From the NCBI GenBank assembly GCA_905221605.1, contig CAJNDS010000668.1:639555-703554 (forward strand): a stretch of DNA of 64,000 bases, read 5' to 3'. The DNA is from Symbiodinium natans (lineage: Eukaryota > Sar > Dinophyceae > Suessiales > Symbiodiniaceae). The notes under the pieces are model-generated. The model was not told where the DNA came from, searched no databases, and saw nothing but the letters and a program-made list of their open reading frames with translations. This document shows, in pieces, positions 52,409 through 61,400 of this stretch (positions are counted from its first letter, which is position 1; every line of letters begins with the position of its first letter). Both the position numbers and the translations under genes were made by a program.

Positions 52409-55400
52409 GTTTAGGGTTAGGGTTTAGAGTTTAGGGTTTAGGGAAGCAACATGCCAGAACCCAGAGAGCCCAAAACCCCTTAATTAAGCAATATTCCTTA
52501 AGTGGTTCTGGAAGGTGTTAAGGACATATGGGGGTTTACGAGCATAAGGGACCCGAATATAGTCCCCAAATAGTAGAATTTGGTTGGGCTCTCCAGCACA
52601 GTCCCATAGCGCGCGCCCGCGTAATAATTCGCTTCATGTCGAGCAGGTGCACGGCATCCAGGGACTCCGATACCCCTGAATTAAGGAATATTCCTTAACA
52701 TGTCAGAGGTTTCCTTATATGGTTTAAGGAGTACTAACTCAACAGTTTTGGAGTCTAAGGGCATCTTGCAAGCAGGATATTGCTATTCTGTTTGTGTCTG
52801 TGTTTTTTGCGAGGTCCAGGACTTAGGAGCTTGGAGATAAGGCTTCGGTTTGATCTAGATGCCTGTAGTTGAGCCTCTGATCTCCTGAACTTGTATGGGG
52901 GTATATAGGGGTCATAAAATTAAGGGGTATATAAGGGGTCCCCTTTTTGGGGCGCGTGTTTAGGGATCGTGTAGCTATCCTTGGATCTGATACACATTCG
53001 CTCAGGTATCTGGTCGCCCGCTGCCATTTCGAGGCGTGCTGCGCTGCAAACTGTAATTTAGGGGGCTAAAGAATAATTAGAATAGGATTTTGGGGGACTA
53101 TTATAGTATACTTGCAAAGGGACCATAAGGGAATACTATTCGTATTTATTCCGACCCTCATATTACCATTTGCCAACCTGACCCGGTTCCTGTACGCAGT
53201 TCAGAACTTGGCAAAGCATTCGCCGCTTTGCGGCTGCTTCTGGATAATTGGACAGAGCCTTGTGACAGAGCCTCCGAGAGCGTTTTGATTCCGCATTGTA
53301 CCCTGTAGGGTGTCGAGCAGATGGCAGGGTCGTCGCACATGTCTTGCTAATGGCACTTCTGGGTTTTTGTGTACGTGCATGCGCAAGCGTCTGCATGAGC
53401 ACCAAGCTGCCACAAAAGCTACCAGCGGCTGATCGGCCCCCTAAACCCCAAACCCTACACCCTGGCTAGTCGGGCGGCAGAAATGGCTGCACCCCACACC
53501 CTAAATACTGAAGCCTAAACCAAAGCCATGTCGGCGGTCAGGCGGCGGACATAGCGAGGGTCCTGACCCACGCGTTCGAGCAAGTGCACCAGAATATCCA
53601 GGTGCGTGATCCTCCTATTAAACCCCCCCTTTACCCCCCCCCCCCACTCCCCATACAACGTTATTATAATGGGTGTATATAATATGAGGCTTAGTAGCTG
53701 AATGAGTACACTTTACACCTTTTTGGGAGACTCGAATCCCCTTTAGAACTGAAAGTGTACTTTTTTGGGGGGGGCTGAGGAACTCAGCAACTCAGGAGGG
53801 GTTGGGGGGGGGGGGGGGGGGTAGTATTCGTTGGAAGGGAGTAAAGTTCCTGCAGGGAAGCTTTAGATCCCGAAGCCAGGGCTTGCCCCAGCACACGTTT
53901 AGGGGGGGTTTTCAGCGGCTGCTTGCAGCGTCAAGGTCTTAAACCCTGAGCCCTAAACCCTGTAACCCCTAAACCCTAAACCCTAAACCCTGTAACCCTA
54001 AACCCTGTAACCCCTAAACCCCAAAAAAGGCTCTTCAGGTCTTTTGACCCCCTCCCTGTCTGCCAGTCCCCCTTCGCATTCCTGGTGAGGCGTTGGCTGA
54101 GGTCGACCACTGGTCCACAGCCACCAGACTGCAAGACCCTAAGCCCTAAGCCCTAAACCCTAAACCCTAAACTGATGTCTTGGCTCCCGGATGTCCCCTT
54201 CTTATTATAGGGGTCAGAATAAGAAAGGGGCTTAGGGTTTAGGGTTTAGGGTTTAGGGTAACTACTCATAATCTTCCTTTATGGGTCCCTATATATCTAG
54301 ACGGTAATCACGCCCCCAAAACCCTATTCTAATTGTGACAACTTCCTACATTCTAGGCGACTCAAAGACCCCACCAGTGACCACTAAGCCTTTGGTAATA
54401 CTTGGAGGTTTACGGGTATAACTGTTCAGGGTTTACGGTTGAAGGTTAAAAGTATGGTAGCTATACTTACAAGCCTAGATTTAGGGCACTTAACTACCTG
54501 ATTCTCCAAGTACATCTCAGTTCAGAACAAGGGTCCCTTGAACGTCTCAGGTTTTCCCCTTCATTCAAGGGGTGTTTTGGCAGGATACAGCGCTTCAGCC
54601 ATAGCACGGCGCGGGTTGTTTTTTGGCAAAATGTTTGAAACATTGAGCATTACAAACCGCGCCAAGGATAGATGGGGTGTTGATCTAAGAAAGGGTGCGG
54701 GATTTGGTTCCGGACATTGTGTTCCCTTGTGGTGTTTCTATCTCCGTCTGTTCCTTCTTGTCTTTGAGGATTTGGGGTTTAGGGTTTCGGCCTCAGCATG
54801 GGTTCAGAAAGGGTCTATGGGGATGCGTGTGCCGGTCGTACTGAGGGTGTATATAGGCCTTGAGGCAGACCTTAGGCCTTACCTCTCCGCATACCGCTAG
54901 GGTTGTGGGATGCAGTAGCCACGCACCGCGCAAGTTGCACAGGCCATGTACACAGGAATTGACATGATGCTGGTCGATGGTTGGAGCCCCTTCCCTTGGC
55001 CCTCCCTTGGCAACCCCCCCGAACCCGAAACTCACAAAAACTTGTCTGGCACAGCCCGTCCATATGACGCAGGCTTACATGCAAGGATTGGGGCTTCGGA
55101 TGCAGGGTGTTTCTGGTTAAAGATTGGTGCAAGGTTTTATAGATGCTTGCAGAGCTTGTGACTGTGTGCTCGCACGACATGAGCTGAACCAGCCAACCCC
55201 TTGCCTCACCCGCGCAACGGAAGCTTCAATGTTGGTGCTGCTGTCGAGTCCCCGGTCGCCCCCAAGCCCACAAACCCGACCTGAAGTGATCCCGACTCCT
55301 AATGCAGCCCCCTTACTCCCAACAGGCTGCCTAAAGAGTGTCTGGGTGGGAGGGTCGGGGGAGTTGCAAAAAGAGAGGCTTAGTGGGCAAGGTTTGGGGT

Positions 55401-58400
55401 ACATTTCCTACTTTGTACCTACTTACTAAGACCTCCAGCAATCTCAGGAAATTCTCTGCCCCGGAACAGTAGACACAATCACCAAACCCAGGCAATCCCT
55501 AAACCTGCGGGCTTAAGGCTTCGTGGAGCTTTGTAAACGTTTGAGACGTTGAGAGAATCGGCATCCTTCTTGCAGCAAATCCGGAAATTTCTACCGCAGG
55601 GAATGAGGTGCTCTCTATACTCCCTTAAAGGGTAAAACAACAAAGGCCCTATTCATCCCCTCATTCCCGACGAAGAACCAGGGGGACTAGCTTTTCAACT
55701 CACCAAGGAGACAAGCGGCTGCACAGCAGTTGCCGCACTCTGGAAGGAAAACCAGGCAAGCCAGCCAGCGGTTTTGGGGTTTAGGGTTATGGGTTTATAG
55801 GGTTTAGGGTTTATGGGGTTTAGGGTTCGCAGCTTGTGCCTACCAAAAATGGATGCAAAAGAGTTCGTAGTCTGCGAGGTTCAAGGTTTTTGTCAATGAA
55901 TTTTAGGTACGCGGGGTTTCGGTCGCTGTGGGCCTTGTCTGTGACAGGCAAGAAGCCCCAAACTTTGCCTTAAGTCTGTTTGAGCACATGCTGCAGCCGT
56001 TTTCACATATTTCGGAAGGGTTGAAACGAGCAGTTTATGGGTTATATACATTCTTATATTCCTCAATATGTGCAAGTCTTGGGGCGCAGTTTGGCTGTTG
56101 ACATTTGCAGGTGTACATTGCGCACGTTGGCGACTCGCGCTGCGTCATCGGAAGCAAGCCCCTCGCCCGAGCTACGGCTAATTGCTTACAAACCCCGAAA
56201 AAAGTTGTCTTCCTTATAAGGGTAATATAGGGATTGTTATTTTGTATTCTTTTGGGTTCTTAAGCAAATAGTAGGCTACGAAAAGAGCACAGGGGACATG
56301 TTTCAAGCCTTGTGCTTGCTGAAGCTATGCCGCGTTTGAGGAACCCTCAACCCCAAATCCTAGCTGCACCCCCCAAGTAACACCCCCCCCCCCCCCCCTT
56401 GATAGGTGGAATTCTTTCGGGTATCTTACAGGCTACTCATAGGGTTTAGGGTTTAGGGTTTAGGGTTTGGGTTTGGGGTTTAGGGTTTAGGGCATCTTAC
56501 AGGCTACTTCGGAAGTTAGAAGCAGCCACCAGGTCCCAAATCCTGCACGAAAGCTCGGACCACAAGCTCCTTGTCTGGCTAGGGTTTAGGGTTTAGGGTT
56601 TAGGGTTTAGGGTTTAGGGTTCAGACAGGCTCTGAACACATGTTTCATTCATAGCTGGCTCTGTTCTAAGCGTCCGCCTTTACTCAGGTCACCTTGTTGA
56701 GGTTGATCGACTCTTTGATTTTTTGCTTCGGTTCTTGTGAACGAGATGAGGGACCCAGCCCATGAGTATACCAGAGTCACCAGAGCCCCCGATTATCTGC
56801 CCAACTGTTGGCTCTAGATCGCCGATATAAAGCGGTTTAGAGTTTTGGGTTTAGGGTTTCGGATCTGGGGTTTGGGGTTTAGGGTTGTCTAGGGTTGTCT
56901 AGGGTTTAGGGTTTGGGCTTTACATAGGGTTTGGGGTTTAGGGTTTATTGTTGGCTTTGCTTGGTGGCTACTTCCTATCAACTGCCATGCCCAGTGATCC
57001 CATGAACTGGGTCTGTGTTTTGATAGAGTCCGAAAAGGGTGCGTTGATGAGTTCAAGATAATGCAGAGGGGTATGTGGGCTCTTTTGGGTATACCAGGCA
57101 AGAATTCCCGTCCTAAACCCCCTAAACCGTAAACCCTAAGCCCTAAGCCCTAAGCCCTAAACCCTAAACCCTAAACCCTAAACCCTAAACCCTAAACCCT
57201 CGCGATGTGGTGGCATCCCCAAGGCCTTCCAATGCTGTGGAAAAGAAGCGCATAGAGGAGAACGGGGGCGAAATCACCACCGAGGCGGCATTTGGGTTTA
57301 TAGGGTTTAGGGTTTATAGGGTTTAGGGTTTAGGGTTTAGGGTGTTCGTGCTTTTGGATTTTAAGGTGCACTTCGGGGCTCTTTCGGGTTTAGGGTTTAG
57401 GGTTTAGGGTTTAGGGTTTAGGGTTTAGGGTTTAGGGTTTAGGGTTTAGGGTTGACTTGGAGGTTTTCATGGGTGGTTATAAGTAGGGTTATGAGCATGG
57501 TAGCTATACTTCTGACCCCATCTAGGGTACTTGTAACCATGCTCATATTGGCCCATGAACCTCCAAGTAGGTTTTTCGGGTATTTCAGCGTTCTTCTCTG
57601 CTCACTGACGACGCTTTTTCGCCGGAAAGTCCTCGAAGAATGCGCTTCATCAAGTTGTTCGGGACACAGTCCGGGTTTTAAGTCCAGGGTTCATCAACTG
57701 CAGGTCATGTTACCCATGCTATGGCCTGAAGTGCGTTTGGCATGCAGGGTTCATGGGGGCTGGGGGCGCCCTGGAAGCACCCGAAGCTCGAAGCTACAAG
57801 TCCGGCTGTAAAATGTCCGCCCAACCAGGGCAAGAAGTCCGCCGTGTGGGAATGAGCAATTTGCCTGCGCATTCTTGTTCCTGTTAAGATGGCTTCAGGA
57901 CTACAGTGGAGATCGGTCATGTACTTCTTCTATTTTCTTTTGTGGATCATACATTTCTTCCCTTGCCAGGTCTATGAAGATGGCTGGACCGCATTGACAA
58001 CTCCGCTTGCCTGTTGGTTTGTTTGGTCGGCATGCACTCATGTGCAGATATACTTTGGCATGTCCCCCCTTATACTAACAGTTCTTGGTTTAGGGTTTAG
58101 GGTTTAGGGTTTGGGGTTTAGGGTGTAGGGTTTGGGGTTTAGGCATTCCACGGGGGCCAGCGAGAAAACGGCTTCTTGGGCTTGGGGGGTTCACAAGTTG
58201 CTGGGGCTCTCTAGGGCTTCAAAGTGCTAGTGCCATGGGCCATGCCTCCGCCCCCACCCTTCATGTTCGCTCTTGCCCCTAAACACTAACCCCTAAACCC
58301 TACGTAAACCCTAAACCCTAAACCCTAAACCCTAAACCCTCTTGCGGCGAGGACAGAGCACCGAATATTTGTGAAGGGCACCGACAAGCCAGGCAGGTCG

Positions 58401-61400
58401 GGATGCAATGCCAGGGTTTTCTAGCCTTCACGGCATGGGCTCCGACGAATATAGGACGTTGCATAGGGGGGGAATTACGAAAATAGGGGACCTCTGGTAT
58501 AGACCCCTGATGGTAAGATTCCTTTATAATAATGGTCCCAATGAGGTACCCCCATAGTTTCGGAAAGCCCCATATAGATATAGGCTGTAGAGGTGGAGCA
58601 GGAAGCAAGAGTAAGTGAGTGAGAGAGGGAACTTGCAGAGTCTTGGCCGCAAAAGCGGCATGTTGACTTGCAGGGGACATCCTGACACGGTACCTTTTCG
58701 CGCGCGCGCGCGCGCGCGCACCTCAACCCTTCAGCTCTTCAAGCAAGTTCCTGTCCGAAGCCACAGTCTTCTCCTTTTTGTCACATAGCTAATTATTTTA
58801 GTAGTGTTGGTATTGTCATATTATTCTTATCAACGGCTCTGGAAAGTTACCCTGCAAGAGGACTCAGCATGAGCAGAAGCATTGGCGACCAGATGGTCAA
58901 AAACATCGGTGCCTTGGACTCGTTTGAGGCGGGCAAGGTTTTTGTTCCTTAGGAAGTTGATTACCCGTATATATACACGTATATATATATATACATCTAT
59001 AAACATGTGTGTGTGCATGTACAATGAAATGTCGACCCCTCTGTACCGTTTTGTCTCCCCCCCCCCCCCCCCCTTCCCAGCCACCCTAGACAAGCGAAGC
59101 TCAGGGGCCATCTTTGGTATGAGGAGGGTGCTCGCACTGAATTAAAACCCTAAACCCTAAAATTAGGGGGGGGGGGGGGGGGGGGGGGGCAGGTACCTAG
59201 AGAACCTTAGGGAAGCTTAGGGAGTAGTGGGGAGTATTTGGGAACCTTGGGTTCTGTACCCCTCTTGACACCCCCGTCCGTTTAAGAACCCTATATGTAA
59301 GGTTGAAAGCGTTCAGCCTGGAACTAGCCTACGAGTTGCCTAAGAACCCCCAAAAAAATTAGAACAAAACAAAACAACATAGGGATTATTCTTTCGTACT
59401 TTGGGGAGCTCTTAAGCAAAAAGTAGTAGCGGCATCCGAGGCGTGATGCCGACACCAGAGGTCCGGCATGTGGAGATCAACAAGAGGGACGAGCCTTTCA
59501 TGGTACTCGCCCTTGGCCCAGCAGGGTTTGGGGTTTAGGGTTTAGGGTTTAGGGTTGAGGGTACCTTTTCTATGCTGGACCGGCGTCACTATCAATCGGG
59601 TGCCTTTTCTTTAGGGGGGCAGGCCTACCCGATCACCGAACGAACCCCTTCAGAACCATGTCAGGGGAGCCTTGAGATCAGTGGTACTATGAATATTAAT
59701 TATTATTAATAGGGCTATTAATGGTATTATTCATAGATAGCACGGCAACTGATTAATAGTAATTATTAATAGTATTACTAATAATATTATTATTATTCTT
59801 ATTCTTATTATTCATGTTGCTATTAATATGTTACTTATTGGTATTGACATTCTTATTCTTAATATCATTATGATTGTGATTCTTGATAGTGTTGTTCATT
59901 GTTCTTATTACTAATTAAATAATATTATTAGTATTCAGCTTATCATTGATGCGACAATTATTGTCTTTATTAGTATTTATGACGACTATTATATTATATT
60001 ACATTATTCTGATGACTATTATACTAGTAATATTCTTATAATTAGAACTGTTATGCCTATTATTACTGTTAATCTTCGAGTATTCTTCAATACTGTTTCG
60101 ATGAAGTTGTTATTTTGATTGCTATCACATAATGTGGGACCTGCTTTAATGTTGGGGGCCCCCCCCCCCCCCCCCCTCAACAGTCGGGGCGTGGATTGGG
60201 TCCTGATTACACGGCCCCGGGGGCTTATATGATTTTAATAGGGTGGAGTTTAGATATGTTTAAAAGGGGCAGCAATGCCCGGTTATCTTTTTTAAAGGCG
60301 CGCCACGTGGAATTTTCTTACGGCGCCCGGACGGTTCGACTTTAAAGCGGACCCCTCAAACAGTCAGGGGGTCCTGAATAATTCGGCCAAATTGACTTCA
60401 AAGCGACCTCCCCTAATAAAGCAGGTCCAACATTACTATTTTTGTTGCCATGATCATTGCTTGTACGTACTATTGATATTATAGCTTTGGTTCTTGCCAT
60501 TTTTGTTGGTACTATTGCAAGTCTACTATTAATTAATCTTGACAACGATAACGACATTCAATTTCTCGCAGCATGGCGTTGTTCCGGTCTTGCCACGCAA
60601 ATCCAAGGCTCTTTGAGACCCTAAACCCTGAACCCTGAACCCTAAACACGCTGAGGCCTCAGACGGCGTGTGGGAGTTTCTCACCTCAGCCACTTGGCAC
60701 GTACCCAGATGCCACTTCCACGCCAGCACAAGCTGCTACATAGGGGCCATATAGGAGACATGGGCATTTCCCCAAATAGGGGTACCCTTAACATACCCCA
60801 AAATAGTGTATTCTCGCAACGCGAAACCCTAAACCCTGAACCCTAACCCCTAAACCCCACCTCAGGAGACTGTGGTGAAGGCGGCGACTTCGTCCCTAAG
60901 AGGCCTTCGTCGCTGCGCATGTGGCGTTATTCCAGGGATGGCGTTGTGGCTTGCAAGGGTTTTTGGGGGCACCTCTTTGAGGGCCTTGCCTGTTCTTACT
61001 TTGGGACGGCAAAGAGACTTGACACCATGACGGCAAAGATACTTTGACACCTCTTGAGGGGCGCTTGGGGACACTGCCGTGCCCCAGCCACGAAATAATC
61101 TTCAGCAAGCGCCGAAACCCTGAACCGCAAAGGGCCGAAACGAGTAATCTCGACACGAAACTGAAGGCCCCTCAGAGTCGCCAGGAAGCCACAGGGCCCC
61201 CGAAGCCCCTACGAACGCGATTTATGCTGAGACCCCCGGGCCCAGACTCGAAATTTCCGGAAGCCTCCTGTGTGCAGCTTACCCTAAACCCTAAACCCTA
61301 AACCCTAAACCCTAAACCCTAAACCCTAAACCCTAAACCCTAAACCCTAAACCCTAAACCCCTAAACCCTCGACCATGGTGGCCACTTGAAGATGACGAC

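Noticed and set aside
51623-53611. A chain of minus-strand exon-like segments keeping phase (for example TDIVNHMSFAQENRLFMGRV and LDILVHLLERVGQDPRYVRR).
   Set aside because: The plus strand of the same DNA carries PP2C motifs (DGHGPFGQLVS at 52317, ADIARVLTHAFEQV at 53526) with better donors and correct phase to later PP2C exons. The minus frames are antisense shadows. This case lowers my trust in phase agreement alone.
58830-59111. Minus-strand open frame of about 93 codons.
   Set aside because: It is antisense to the PP2C exon carrying GLSMSRSIGD and runs into an AT microsatellite and a C-run.
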